DNA of 44,759 nt from Nocardia otitidiscaviarum NBRC 14405. GTDB taxonomy: Bacteria > Actinomycetota > Actinomycetes > Mycobacteriales > Mycobacteriaceae. Below are positions 37,309 through 44,064 of this stretch, piece after piece. Each line of letters starts with the position of its first letter. The first letter of the stretch is position 1. A model generated the notes under the pieces. The model was not told the origin of the DNA. It searched no databases and saw only the letters and a program-made list of their open reading frames with translations. The stretch is taken from positions 1 to 44,759 of the forward strand of contig NZ_BAGD01000070.1 of the NCBI RefSeq assembly GCF_000308635.1, given 5' to 3'. Made by a program: the position numbers and the translations under genes.

Positions 37309-38123
37309 CAGGAGTAAGCCCTCCGCTCGTCGGGCGGCGGGATGCGCGCGCCCTTGTACTCGACCGGAATTCCGCCGAGCGGGTAGTCCTTGCGCTGCGG
37401 GTGCCCGCGCCAGTCGTCGGGCATGGAGATGCGGGTCAGCGAGGGATGACCGTCGAACAGGATGCCGAAGAAGTCGTAGGTCTCCCGCTCGTGCCAGTCC
37501 GTGGTGGGGTAGACGGCATAGAGCGAGGGGATGTGCGGGTCGGCGTCGGGTGCCGAAACCTCCACCCGCAGACGGCGATTGTGGGTGATGGAGTTGAGCT
37601 GGTAGACCGCGTGCAGCTCGCGATCCTGGTCGTCGGGATAGTGCACGCCGCTCACGCCCAGGCACAGCTCGAACCGCAGCGCCGGATCGTCGCGCAGGGT
37701 GCGGGCGACCGCGACCAGATGTTCGCGGCGTACGTGCAGGGTGAGTTCGCCGCGGAAGACCACGATCTTCTCCACGGCTGCCTCGAATTCCGCTCCGAGC
37801 GCGGCGCGCAGGGTGGCGACGAGTCCGTCGAAGTAGCCGCCGTAGGGCGGCTCGGTGCCGCCGGGCAGCGTGACGGTGCGCACCAGGCGGCCGTAGCCGG
37901 AGGTGTCGCCGGTGCCGGAGACCCCGAACATGCCGCGCCGCACGCCGATGATCTCATCGGGTGCGGGTCCGGATTCCGCTGTGCCGTTGTCGTTCTCGGT
38001 TTCGTCCTGGATCGGACCCGCCATGCTCGGTGGTTCGATCGGTTCGTTCGATTCGCCGTGCTTGCGTTCGTCCACGGCCGCCTCCGGGGGACTCTCGGTC
38101 CTACTGGGTGAATCGAAGGTCAT
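37308..38123 (-). CDS. nuoC: NADH-quinone oxidoreductase subunit C
   Basis: The protein has 271 residues and is the 30-kDa-type subunit of the peripheral arm. The signature [23 protein letters not shown] lies at about residues 207-229, followed by [17 protein letters not shown]. The first 60 residues are a polar, Glu/Ser/Pro-rich tail without predicted structure, so the protein is somewhat longer than usual. ATG 38123 overlaps the nuoB stop by four bases (ATGA), which fixes the start. The open frame extends further upstream inside nuoB only by chance. Confidence 0.97.
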   Translation of the reverse strand: MTFDSPSRTESPPEAAVDERKHGESNEPIEPPSMAGPIQDETENDNGTAESGPAPDEIIGVRRGMFGVSGTGDTSGYGRLVRTVTLPGGTEPPYGGYFDGLVATLRAALGAEFEAAVEKIVVFRGELTLHVRREHLVAVARTLRDDPALRFELCLGVSGVHYPDDQDRELHAVYQLNSITHNRRLRVEVSAPDADPHIPSLYAVYPTTDWHERETYDFFGILFDGHPSLTRISMPDDWRGHPQRKDYPLGGIPVEYKGARIPPPDERRAYS

Positions 38124-38674
38124 CGCAGTAGACCCCTCATCTGAATGGTCGGGGTGGAGGCCAGGGCGGCGGCCTCGGCGGCCTTGATCGCTTCCTCGCG
38201 ATTGACGCCGAGCGGAGCCTCCTGAATCTTCTCGTGCAGTTTCAGGATGGCGTTCAACAGCATCTCCGGCCGCGGGGGGCAGCCGGGCAGGTAGATGTCG
38301 ACCGGCACCACGTGGTCGACGCCCTGCACGATGGCGTAGTTGTTGAACATGCCGCCGGACGAGGCGCAAACGCCCATGGCCAGCACCCATTTCGGTTCGG
38401 TCATCTGGTCGTAGACCTGACGCAGGACGGGGGCCATCTTCTGGCTCACCCGTCCCGCCACGATCATGAGATCGGCCTGGCGCGGCGAGGCGCGGAACGC
38501 CTCCATGCCGAAGCGGGCGATGTCGAATCGCCCGCCGCCGGTGGCCATCATCTCGATCGCACAGCACGCCAGGCCGAAGGTGGCGGGCCACAGTGAGCCC
38601 TTGCGCAGGTAGCCCGCCATATCCTCGACCGTGCTCAGCAGAAACCCGCTGGGCAGCTTCTCCTCGAGACCCAT
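38120..38674 (-). CDS. nuoB: NADH-quinone oxidoreductase subunit B
   Basis: The protein has 184 residues and carries the terminal [4Fe-4S] cluster N2 that passes electrons to quinone. Cluster ligands are the adjacent Cys37-Cys38 (ACCAIEMM), Cys103 ([10 protein letters not shown]) and Cys132 ([10 protein letters not shown]). The fold is complete and the length standard. ATG 38674 has GGAGAAG upstream. It is separated from nuoA by 107 bases, the only real gap in the operon. Confidence 0.98.
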   Translation of the reverse strand: MGLEEKLPSGFLLSTVEDMAGYLRKGSLWPATFGLACCAIEMMATGGGRFDIARFGMEAFRASPRQADLMIVAGRVSQKMAPVLRQVYDQMTEPKWVLAMGVCASSGGMFNNYAIVQGVDHVVPVDIYLPGCPPRPEMLLNAILKLHEKIQEAPLGVNREEAIKAAEAAALASTPTIQMRGLLR

Positions 38675-38781
38675 ATCGGATTCTTCTCCAGACTTCTCGC
38701 GCCGGACCCCGCGTGCGGGCGCACCGGCGCTGATCGGAATTCCCGTCAGCCGTCGTTCGATTCAGCCCTGTCGCACGCGAA

Positions 38782-39162
38782 TCAGTCCCAACTGAGTCCG
38801 CCGCGCCGCCACTCGTAGGCGTAGGCCACCGAGACGTTGAAGATGAACAGCGCCATCGCCGCCAGCCCGAACAGGCCCAGCGAGTCGAAGTGCACCGCCC
38901 ACGGGTACAGGAACACGATCTCGATGTCGAAGATGATGAACAGCATCGCGGTGAGGTAGTACTTCACCGGAAAGCGTTGTCCAGCAGCGTTTCCCGGACC
39001 ACCGGCGATGGCGTGCGGCGTCGGTTCGATACCGCACTCGTAGGGTTCGAGCTTGGCCCGGTTGTAGCGCTTGGGGCCGATGAGGGCCGCGAGAGCTAGC
39101 GAGAACAGTGCGAACGCCGCGGCGATCGCACCGAGAACAAGAGTCGGCACCTCGATATTCAC
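38782..39162 (-). CDS. nuoA: NADH-quinone oxidoreductase subunit A
   Basis: The protein has 126 residues with three transmembrane helices and the conserved loop [11 protein letters not shown] between helices 1 and 2, which closes over the quinone cavity. The C-terminal half has [26 protein letters not shown]. The GTG start at 39162 has an AAGGAGGGG site slightly far upstream (about twelve bases). The frame remains open to 39297 without family similarity. It is the first gene of the nuo operon, so the promoter is expected in the 310-base region upstream. Confidence 0.96.
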   Translation of the reverse strand: MNIEVPTLVLGAIAAAFALFSLALAALIGPKRYNRAKLEPYECGIEPTPHAIAGGPGNAAGQRFPVKYYLTAMLFIIFDIEIVFLYPWAVHFDSLGLFGLAAMALFIFNVSVAYAYEWRRGGLSWD

Positions 39163-39341
39163 AACCGCACTACCCCTCCTTGCGAGCTGGACGCATTCGG
39201 ACGGCATGCTGCCGAGGCGGGCTGACTTCGTCGTCATGCCGGGCCAGTCTCGCCCCTCAGGCACTCGCCGGGGATGCGGGCGGTCGGGACCTGGCACGGC
39301 GGATTAATACCGAATCGGACTGATACCTCGGCTCGCACCCA

Positions 39342-39357
39342 TGTGAGCTACGGCACA
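39342..39357. promoter_or_regulatory. Candidate Crp- or Rex-type operator upstream of nuoA
   Basis: TGTGAGCTACGGCACA matches TGTGA-N6-TCACA (Crp) at nine of ten arm bases. It also matches the Streptomyces Rex operator TGTGAAC-N3-TTCACA at ten of thirteen. Rex is known to control nuo in Streptomyces coelicolor. The site lies about 180 bases before the nuoA start and 34-50 bases upstream of a TATTAA element. Which factor binds, if any, is open. Confidence 0.4.
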
Positions 39358-39453
39358 GCCTACAACTCGGACGTCGGGATGCAGCAATTTTCGGCGCGGC
39401 GTTTGATCGAATTCGGAACGCCCATTCATGACCAATCGGACGCAATGGGCGAA

Positions 39454-39465
39454 CGTCACGTGACG
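39454..39465. repeat. Perfect 12-base palindrome CGTCACGTGACG
   Basis: It lies eight bases downstream of the receiver-domain gene stop and is one of three copies of CGTCACGTGAC in the window, the others being within nuoF and upstream of the 38-codon ORF. Confidence 0.4.
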
Positions 39466-39472
39466 GGGTGGG

Positions 39473-39892
39473 CTACGCGGCCGTCCGGTTGCGCAGTACC
39501 CCGACGACGGCGTCGGTCAGCCGGATCGGATCGATCGGATGCGACACCGCCGCGTCCGCGCGGGACCAGTTCGCCAGCCAGACATCGTCGGGGCGACCGG
39601 TGATCACGACCAGCGGTGGGCAGTCGGCGATTTCGTCCTTGAGCTGTTTCGCCAACCCGAGTCCGCCGGCGGGCTGCGCCTCGCCGTCCAGGATGGCGAT
39701 ATCGACCGCACCGGCATCCAGGCGCTCGATCACCACCGGAGCGGTCGCCACCTCGAGGTAGTCGAACTGCTCCAGGTCGGGACGCGGCTTTCGACCCAGG
39801 GCCAGCATGATCTGGCTCCGGGTGTCGGCGTCGTTGCTGTACACGAGCACCCGCAGCGCGGCGGGACGTTTCGCTTCGGCCACGTTCGGCAT
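39473..39892 (-). CDS. Degenerate response-regulator receiver protein next to nuo
   Basis: The protein has 139 residues, a stand-alone receiver domain. The phosphoacceptor-like Asp69 follows a hydrophobic strand (VDIAILDG), and Thr98 ends the next strand (PLVVITG). The conserved Lys before Pro is His118 (AVSHPID), and the N-terminal acidic pair is only partly kept (SNDAD). It therefore may not be phosphorylated normally. Rv3143, a similar single-domain protein, sits at the same place beside nuo in Mycobacterium tuberculosis, so the linkage appears conserved and a role in complex I control or assembly is likely. The ATG at 39892 is chosen by family length. It is divergent from the CBS gene. 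Confidence 0.8.
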   Translation of the reverse strand: MPNVAEAKRPAALRVLVYSNDADTRSQIMLALGRKPRPDLEQFDYLEVATAPVVIERLDAGAVDIAILDGEAQPAGGLGLAKQLKDEIADCPPLVVITGRPDDVWLANWSRADAAVSHPIDPIRLTDAVVGVLRNRTAA

Positions 39893-40099
39893 GGTACGTG
39901 CCGCGGGTCGCTCCGCGCGGCAGCTTGACGCTTTCGGTCCGCGCGTCGCCGGAAAATCTTCGCAACACGGACACCTTGAGTCCCGCCCGGTTCGTTCAAC
40001 ATCCGCATTAACGGTCGAATCGCAATCGTTGCTGGTCACGGGCGGTGAATCGCGAGATCCTGGAGGCATCGACGTCGAATTCACTGGGTGGTGGACAGT

Positions 40100-40528
40100 A
40101 TGCGAATTTCCGAGATCCTGCGCAGGAAAGGTTCCGATGTAGTCACGATCGCACCCGATGCCACGGTGCACGCACTGCTGGAAATCCTCGCCACCAACAA
40201 TGTTGGCGCAGTGGTGGTTTCGCCGGATGCGTCCTATATGGTCGGTATTGTCTCCGAGCGCGACGTGGTACGTGCCCTGCACCGGCACGGCGCCGTCGTC
40301 CTCGGGCAGCCGGTCTCGGAAATCATGACCGACGTCGTCCACACCTGCTGTCCGGAAGACCGCGTCGAAACCCTCAATGCCCGGATGACCGAGCACCGTA
40401 TCCGCCACCTACCCGTGGTGCGCGACGGCCGCATGATCGGCATCGTCAGCATCGGCGATGTGGTGAAGAGTCAGATCGCCGAACTGGAGACCGAGCGCGA
40501 ACATCTGGTGCAGTACCTGCACGGATGA
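40100..40528 (+). CDS. CBS-domain pair protein
   Basis: The protein has 142 residues made of two tandem CBS domains. The first is about 5-65 (VVTIAPDATVHALLEILATNNVGAVVV, then GIVSERDVVRAL). The second is about 80-135 (TCCPEDRVETLNARMTEHRIRHLPVV, then GIVSIGDVVK). Such stand-alone Bateman modules bind adenine nucleotides and regulate a partner. Both G-I-V-S segments that contact the ligand are intact. ATG 40100 fits the family start; GTG 40088 and 40091 are alternatives. A group of inverted repeats and a strong terminator follow. Confidence 0.93.
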   Translation: MRISEILRRKGSDVVTIAPDATVHALLEILATNNVGAVVVSPDASYMVGIVSERDVVRALHRHGAVVLGQPVSEIMTDVVHTCCPEDRVETLNARMTEHRIRHLPVVRDGRMIGIVSIGDVVKSQIAELETEREHLVQYLHG

Positions 40529-40536
40529 GGCAGCGC

Positions 40537-40585
40537 GTGCATGCATGCACTCAATGCCATTGCGCATTCGGGATATCCGCAATGG
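40537..40585. repeat. Two inverted repeats after the CBS gene
   Basis: GTGCATGCATGCAC (40537-40550) is a perfect 14-base palindrome. It is followed by CCATTGCG, 13 bases, CGCAATGG (40557-40585), which could form an eight-base-pair hairpin. They precede the main terminator and may be part of the mRNA 3' end. Confidence 0.4.
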
Positions 40586-40601
40586 GCCTGCGGGCACAAA
40601 C

Positions 40602-40629
40602 AACGCCCCCGGATTTCTCCGGGGGCGTT
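40602..40629. terminator. Intrinsic terminator, likely bidirectional
   Basis: A perfect 12-base-pair stem, AACGCCCCCGGA with its complement, closes a TTTC loop. T residues follow on the plus side, and a T-rich TTGTTTGT follows on the minus side. It lies between the convergent CBS gene and the 38-codon ORF and can end transcription of both. Confidence 0.85.
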
Positions 40630-40661
40630 TCGGTATTCGATTATGCGATTGCAAACGGACG

Positions 40662-40778
40662 TTACAGGCGGTTGACCCGCATAAACGATTCCTGCCCGTC
40701 GTCATCGGCATTCATGGCTTCATTCCAGTTGTCGTGCGCCTGCCCATTGGGCCCAGGATCCAACACCAATTCTCGCAC
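40662..40778 (-). CDS. Putative 38-residue acidic protein
   Basis: This ORF of 38 codons plus TAA starts with GTG at 40778 and has a near-perfect AAGGAGG ribosome binding site nine bases upstream. The product begins MRELVLDPGPNGQ, continues with HDNWNEAMNADDDGQESF and ends MRVNRL. It is acidic in the middle and has no signal peptide, membrane helix or Cys. A strong terminator lies 32 bases after the stop, and a GTCACGTGAC palindrome about 40 bases before the start. I recognise no family; a small regulatory protein or a peptide precursor are both conceivable. The site and terminator make a real gene more likely than chance. Confidence 0.5.
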   Translation of the reverse strand: MRELVLDPGPNGQAHDNWNEAMNADDDGQESFMRVNRL

Positions 40779-40817
40779 CGTGTCCTCCTTCTACGGACGC
40801 TCGAGTACGCATCGCCC

Positions 40818-40827
40818 GTCACGTGAC
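40818..40827. promoter_or_regulatory. Palindrome GTCACGTGAC upstream of the 38-codon ORF
   Basis: This ten-base perfect palindrome is 40 bases upstream of the 38-codon ORF start and shares CGTCACGTGAC with the copies near nuoA and in nuoF. The position suits an operator. The binding factor is unknown. Confidence 0.35.
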
Positions 40828-40935
40828 ACGAATGCCTCGATGAACGCGCCGCCCCGCGATCAGTGATGCGATAGTTCATAGGTTCCATCGAAACGTCTCT
40901 GCGAAACCTGCGAATCTCGAGTTGGCGATATTGCG

Positions 40936-41457
40936 TCATGCGGCGGTGGCCGAGAGTGGCCGCCGGTCCCCGGCTCCCGCGACACCCGACAGCGACAGCG
41001 CGCGCAGCAGGCAGAGCCAGCCGACGGCGGCGAGCACCATGCGCGGATAGTTCAGCGTCGTCCACAGGCCGACGAACGATTCGACGCGGTCGGCGTCCCA
41101 GTCGTCGCCGCCGTTCTGGAACACCAGCATCTGGGTGGCGAAGTAGGCGTAGGTCGAGATCGACGACAGCGTCATGATCGCGGCTCCCGCCAGCCACCAG
41201 TTCCGCAGCGGGGTCGCGGCGCGGCGCGCGACGAACAGGCAGATCAGCGACAGCAGTGCCACCACCGGGGAGACGAACGGCCAGAAGGCGCGCCCCGCCT
41301 TGTGGAATCCGGAAGTTTGCATGGTGGCGAGCACCTGTTCGGGCGGAGCCTCCGCCCACAGCGGTATGACCGCGAGCTTCTCGTACAGCCCGCCGCCGAA
41401 CTGGATGCTCACGAAGATCACCAGCAGCCACAGCCAGATGCTTCGTTTGAACGTCAT
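40936..41457 (-). CDS. Small integral membrane protein (DUF1772-like)
   Basis: The protein has 173 residues from ATG 41457, which has an AGGGAAG site; GTG 41475 is an alternative. Four hydrophobic helices are seen, at about 6-23, 60-78, 90-110 and 140-158. The pattern includes GGGLYEKLAVIPLW after the first helix and ALLSLICLFVARR, as in DUF1772-type membrane proteins, whose function is unknown. It is divergent from the MarR gene with a 19-base inverted repeat between them, so it is a likely MarR target. Confidence 0.75.
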   Translation of the reverse strand: MTFKRSIWLWLLVIFVSIQFGGGLYEKLAVIPLWAEAPPEQVLATMQTSGFHKAGRAFWPFVSPVVALLSLICLFVARRAATPLRNWWLAGAAIMTLSSISTYAYFATQMLVFQNGGDDWDADRVESFVGLWTTLNYPRMVLAAVGWLCLLRALSLSGVAGAGDRRPLSATAA

Positions 41458-41496
41458 GATCGTACTTCCCTTCACCCGGTACTCTCGGCATCAGAG

Positions 41497-41515
41497 TCTC
41501 TCTGCAATAGAGAGA
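41497..41515. promoter_or_regulatory. Candidate MarR operator
   Basis: TCTCTC-TGCAATA-GAGAGA is a perfect six-base inverted repeat with a seven-base spacer. It lies between the divergent membrane protein gene (start 41457) and the MarR gene (start 41536), in a gap of only 78 bases. Its size and place match MarR operators. Confidence 0.55.
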
Positions 41516-41535
41516 TTAGGAAGGAGCAGCACGCT

Positions 41536-42012
41536 ATGGGATCCGGGAACACCCGGAGTTCGGCCCTGAACTCGCTACAGGCCGAGTTCCGCATTCAGGC
41601 CGTCCGCACGGTCACCTTCCACACCGCGGTCGCCGCCCGCCTCGGCATCACCGCCGCCGACCTGAGCTGCCTGAACGTACTCAGCCTCGAAGGCCCGCGC
41701 ACCCCCGGCGAATTGGCCGCCCGCATCGGCATCACCCGTGGCGGAGCGGTGACCGCCATGCTCGACCGCCTGGAGACCGCGGGCCATGTCCACCGCCGCC
41801 GCGACACCGCCGACCGCCGCCGCGTCCTGGTGGAACTGGACGCCGCCCGCGCGACCGAGCTGGTCTCACCACTGTTCCAGGGCATGGGCGCGGCGGTCGG
41901 GGCTCGACTGGCCGAGTACGGCGACGCTGAACTGCGTCTGCTGCGCGACATGCTGGCCGCAGTGAACGAGGCAGCGGCGGAAGCGATCGCGGAGCTGCGC
42001 GACGGGCGGTGA
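41536..42012 (+). CDS. MarR family transcriptional regulator
   Basis: The protein has 158 residues. The winged helix is at about 33-100 (LGITAADLSCLNVLSLEGPRTPGELAARIGITRGGAVTAMLDRLETAGHVHRRRDTADRRRVLVEL), including the recognition helix and the wing with its conserved DRRR. Flanking helices form the dimer interface. ATG 41536 has GGAAGGAG nine bases upstream. It most likely represses itself and the divergent membrane protein gene through the inverted repeat between them. The ligand is unknown. Confidence 0.93.
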   Translation: MGSGNTRSSALNSLQAEFRIQAVRTVTFHTAVAARLGITAADLSCLNVLSLEGPRTPGELAARIGITRGGAVTAMLDRLETAGHVHRRRDTADRRRVLVELDAARATELVSPLFQGMGAAVGARLAEYGDAELRLLRDMLAAVNEAAAEAIAELRDGR

Positions 42013-42059
42013 GTGACCAGCGGGAGTCGCTGTCGTGGCCACAGCTGTCGCATGTGGTC

Positions 42060-42977
42060 TCACGGTGCGCGGACGTGCGATCTCCAGTGCGCGCTGAACG
42101 CGTTGGCGGGGTTGGTGACGAAAGCGGCGGTGGCGATGTCGGACCCGAGTTCGTTTTCGACGCGGGACCGCAGGGTGTCGAGCAGGAAGGCCATCCCGGG
42201 GCCGTCGGCGGTCGAGCGCGCCGAGGCGGTGACGGTATCTCCGCCGAGCAGGATCCGGTCGGCATGCCCGCTGTCGACCAGGGCTGCGATGTTGTCGAGA
42301 AGGTGCCAGTCGACGGCGTGGTGTGCCCGGGAAGGTCCTTCGAACCCGACGAATGCGCCGGCGGCGGCGATCTGCCGGTGAATCGCGCGGTCCGGGAACC
42401 GGTGCAGATGGCCGAGGATGACGCGCTGCGGCGCCACATCATGGGTCCCGGCGAGTTCATCGAGCACGGCCAGAGCTGCGGTGCCGCCCTCGAGGTGGAC
42501 ACCGATCGGCGCCCCGGTTGCGTGGTGGGCGGTCGCCGCGGCGGCAAAGACGTGTCGGGTGTGTTCGTCGATGTGGTGAAAGGCTCCGGCCACCTTGATG
42601 AGTCCCGCACGTACCGGTGCCGCGGTGAGCTCGTGTACGAACAGCTCGGCGAGATCGTCGTGGACGGCCGCCAATGCGGCGGGATCGTAGTGTTTGGCCT
42701 GATGCAGCCCGGTGGCGGCGACCAGATGCACACCGGATCGCCGGGACAGCTCAGGGAGGTCGGCCAGGCGAGGCCCCATGCCCCACGGTGTCCACTGCAC
42801 CACTGCCTGCCCGCCCAGCGTCGCGAACGAATTCAATTCGGCCAGTGCGGCATCGGCGTCGTCGAGTTCTTGGCCTGGCAGCTGGGGTGAACGAATGAAC
42901 AGGTGATCGTGTGCGTTGCAGACACCCAGGTGCTCGGGCTCGATATCGCCGAGCACGGTGCGGATCATGCCGGTCAC
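42060..42977 (-). CDS. Phosphotriesterase-family metal hydrolase (lactonase-like)
   Basis: The protein has 305 residues and is a phosphotriesterase-family TIM barrel of the amidohydrolase superfamily. The metal ligands are all visible: H23-x-H25 (NAHDHL), the carbamylated Lys128 (LIKVAG), His161 (GVHLEGG), His190 (ILGHLHRF) and the late Asp in LLGGDT. Family members are mostly lactonases, some with side activity on phosphotriesters. GTG 42977 overlaps the upstream gene stop by four bases (GTGA), so it is the second gene of a two-gene unit with the carboxymuconolactone-decarboxylase-like protein. That pairing suggests catabolism of a lactone or a ring-cleavage product. Confidence 0.9.
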   Translation of the reverse strand: MTGMIRTVLGDIEPEHLGVCNAHDHLFIRSPQLPGQELDDADAALAELNSFATLGGQAVVQWTPWGMGPRLADLPELSRRSGVHLVAATGLHQAKHYDPAALAAVHDDLAELFVHELTAAPVRAGLIKVAGAFHHIDEHTRHVFAAAATAHHATGAPIGVHLEGGTAALAVLDELAGTHDVAPQRVILGHLHRFPDRAIHRQIAAAGAFVGFEGPSRAHHAVDWHLLDNIAALVDSGHADRILLGGDTVTASARSTADGPGMAFLLDTLRSRVENELGSDIATAAFVTNPANAFSAHWRSHVRAP

Positions 42978-43399
42978 CGGGTGGACTCCTCGGCCTCGGT
43001 GAGTGCTGCGGTGGTCACCCGCAGACCGGCCAGCGCCTTGGGCACTCCGATGTAGGGAGCCAGATGCGCGAAGACCTCGAGGATCTCCTCGCGGGACAGT
43101 CCCACCCGCAGAGAGGTTTTCACATGTCCGTTCAATTGCGGGTCCACGCCGCCGAGCGCGGTCAGTGCGGCCAGGTTGACCAGCTGACGATCCCGCAGCG
43201 ACAGATTCCCGCGCTGATAGGTGCCGCCGAACAGTGCGGTGACGATCCAGTCGGCGAAGCCGGGCACCCAGCTCTCCAAACCGGGCAGTGCAGCGTGCTG
43301 GGTGTCTTCGTCCTGTAGCAGGTCCAACACCCGGTAGCCCTCCTCGCGATCGAACCGGGCCGGAGTCAGCTGCTGGGACAGGTCAGCGGTGTTCGTCAT
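42974..43399 (-). CDS. Carboxymuconolactone decarboxylase family protein
   Basis: The protein has 141 residues of the all-helical CMD/AhpD-like fold. The core segment LSLRDRQLVNLAALTALGGVDPQLNGHVKTSLRVGLSREEILEVFAHLAPYIGVPKAL covers about residues 74-132 and carries the conserved His. There is no C-x-x-C, so it resembles the gamma-carboxymuconolactone decarboxylase branch rather than AhpD peroxidases. It is the first gene of the unit with the lactonase-like gene and is divergent from the CGNR regulator, with two 19-base palindromes in between. The real substrate is unknown; CMD-fold proteins have varied activities. Confidence 0.9.
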   Translation of the reverse strand: MTNTADLSQQLTPARFDREEGYRVLDLLQDEDTQHAALPGLESWVPGFADWIVTALFGGTYQRGNLSLRDRQLVNLAALTALGGVDPQLNGHVKTSLRVGLSREEILEVFAHLAPYIGVPKALAGLRVTTAALTEAEESTR

Positions 43400-43421
43400 G
43401 GTCGGGCAACCTCACATCTTC

Positions 43422-43440
43422 GTAACGGGTTAGGCGTTAC
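43422..43440. promoter_or_regulatory. Operator copy 1, GTAACG-N7-CGTTAC
   Basis: A 19-base inverted repeat with perfect six-base arms and GGTTAGG spacer, 23 bases upstream of the CMD-family gene start. It is the same design as the second copy 32 bases away centre to centre, about three helical turns. Confidence 0.65.
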
Positions 43441-43453
43441 AACGCTAACATGT

Positions 43454-43472
43454 GTAACGCTTGAAGCGTTAC
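43454..43472. promoter_or_regulatory. Operator copy 2, GTAACGCTT-G-AAGCGTTAC
   Basis: A perfect palindrome of nine-base arms around one central base, containing GTAACG-N7-CGTTAC. It lies nine bases upstream of the CGNR regulator start, suggesting that the regulator represses itself and the divergent operon. Confidence 0.65.
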
Positions 43473-43481
43473 GCTGTTCTG

Positions 43482-44045
43482 GTGACGGAAGACAAGCACG
43501 CGTTTCGGTTCGACTGCGGGTCCACGTGGCTGAATCTGCTCGCCACGAAGGGCCGCAGTTTCAGTGCGGACCCGGTGGAGCGGCTGGACTCGCCTGCGCG
43601 GTTCGCCGAGTGGCTGGACCGCAGTGAGCTACTGCCTGCTCGACCGCCCACCGCCGACGACCTCGCCCGGGCGACCCGGCTGCGGGAGACACTGCGTGTC
43701 CTGGTGCTGGCCACCATCGACGGCACGGCACCACCACACGACGCGGTCACCGAACTGAGCGCGTTCCTCGCCGGGCACGATGACTCGGTGCACCTCGTCG
43801 TGGCAGGTCGGCTGCGGCGCGAGCCCCCCGCGACCGCAGTCGACGCGCTCGCTCGCATCGCACGCCAAGCCGTCGACTACCTGACCGGCATCGAACGTGC
43901 CGCGCTGAAGGTCTGCCCGGAACATGATTGCCGGGGCGTGTTCATCGACAGCGCAGGTCGCCGCCGCTGGTGCCCGTCCCCGGCATGTGCGAGCCGGGGA
44001 CGGGTCCGGGCGATGCGTGCCCGCCGCGCCGCCGATCAGGTCTGA
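43482..44045 (+). CDS. ABATE/CGNR zinc-finger transcriptional regulator
   Basis: The protein has 187 residues from GTG 43482. Residues 5-130 form the ABATE ligand-binding domain (FRFDCGSTWLNLLATKG, then a long helix with RLRETLRVLVLATIDG). The C-terminal 45 residues form the CGNR-type finger: CPEHDCRGVFIDSAGRRRWC followed by PSPACASRGRVRAMRARR. The namesake CGNR tetrad reads CASR here, but all four zinc-ligand cysteines and the basic helix remain. CGNR proteins are one-component regulators. Two GTAACG-N7-CGTTAC palindromes lie between it and the divergent CMD-lactonase operon, and it most likely represses both. Confidence 0.85.
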   Translation: MTEDKHAFRFDCGSTWLNLLATKGRSFSADPVERLDSPARFAEWLDRSELLPARPPTADDLARATRLRETLRVLVLATIDGTAPPHDAVTELSAFLAGHDDSVHLVVAGRLRREPPATAVDALARIARQAVDYLTGIERAALKVCPEHDCRGVFIDSAGRRRWCPSPACASRGRVRAMRARRAADQV

Positions 44046-44064
44046 TCAACGACCGCACCCTGCG

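Larger units (their letters stand above)
39163..39472. other. Regulatory region upstream of nuoA
   Basis: These 310 bases separate nuoA from the receiver-domain gene on the same strand and hold no supported gene. They contain a TGTGA-N6-GCACA element (39342-39357), a TATTAA-type -10-like sequence on the minus strand (39303-39308), and a perfect CGTCACGTGACG palindrome (39454-39465). No clear -35 is seen, so the exact promoter is undetermined. Confidence 0.5.

Noticed and set aside
40712..40894. Alternative minus-strand frame beginning MEPMNYRI over the 38-codon ORF
   Set aside because: No ribosome binding site, Arg-rich and unnatural after 25 codons. The 38-codon frame has a near-perfect site.
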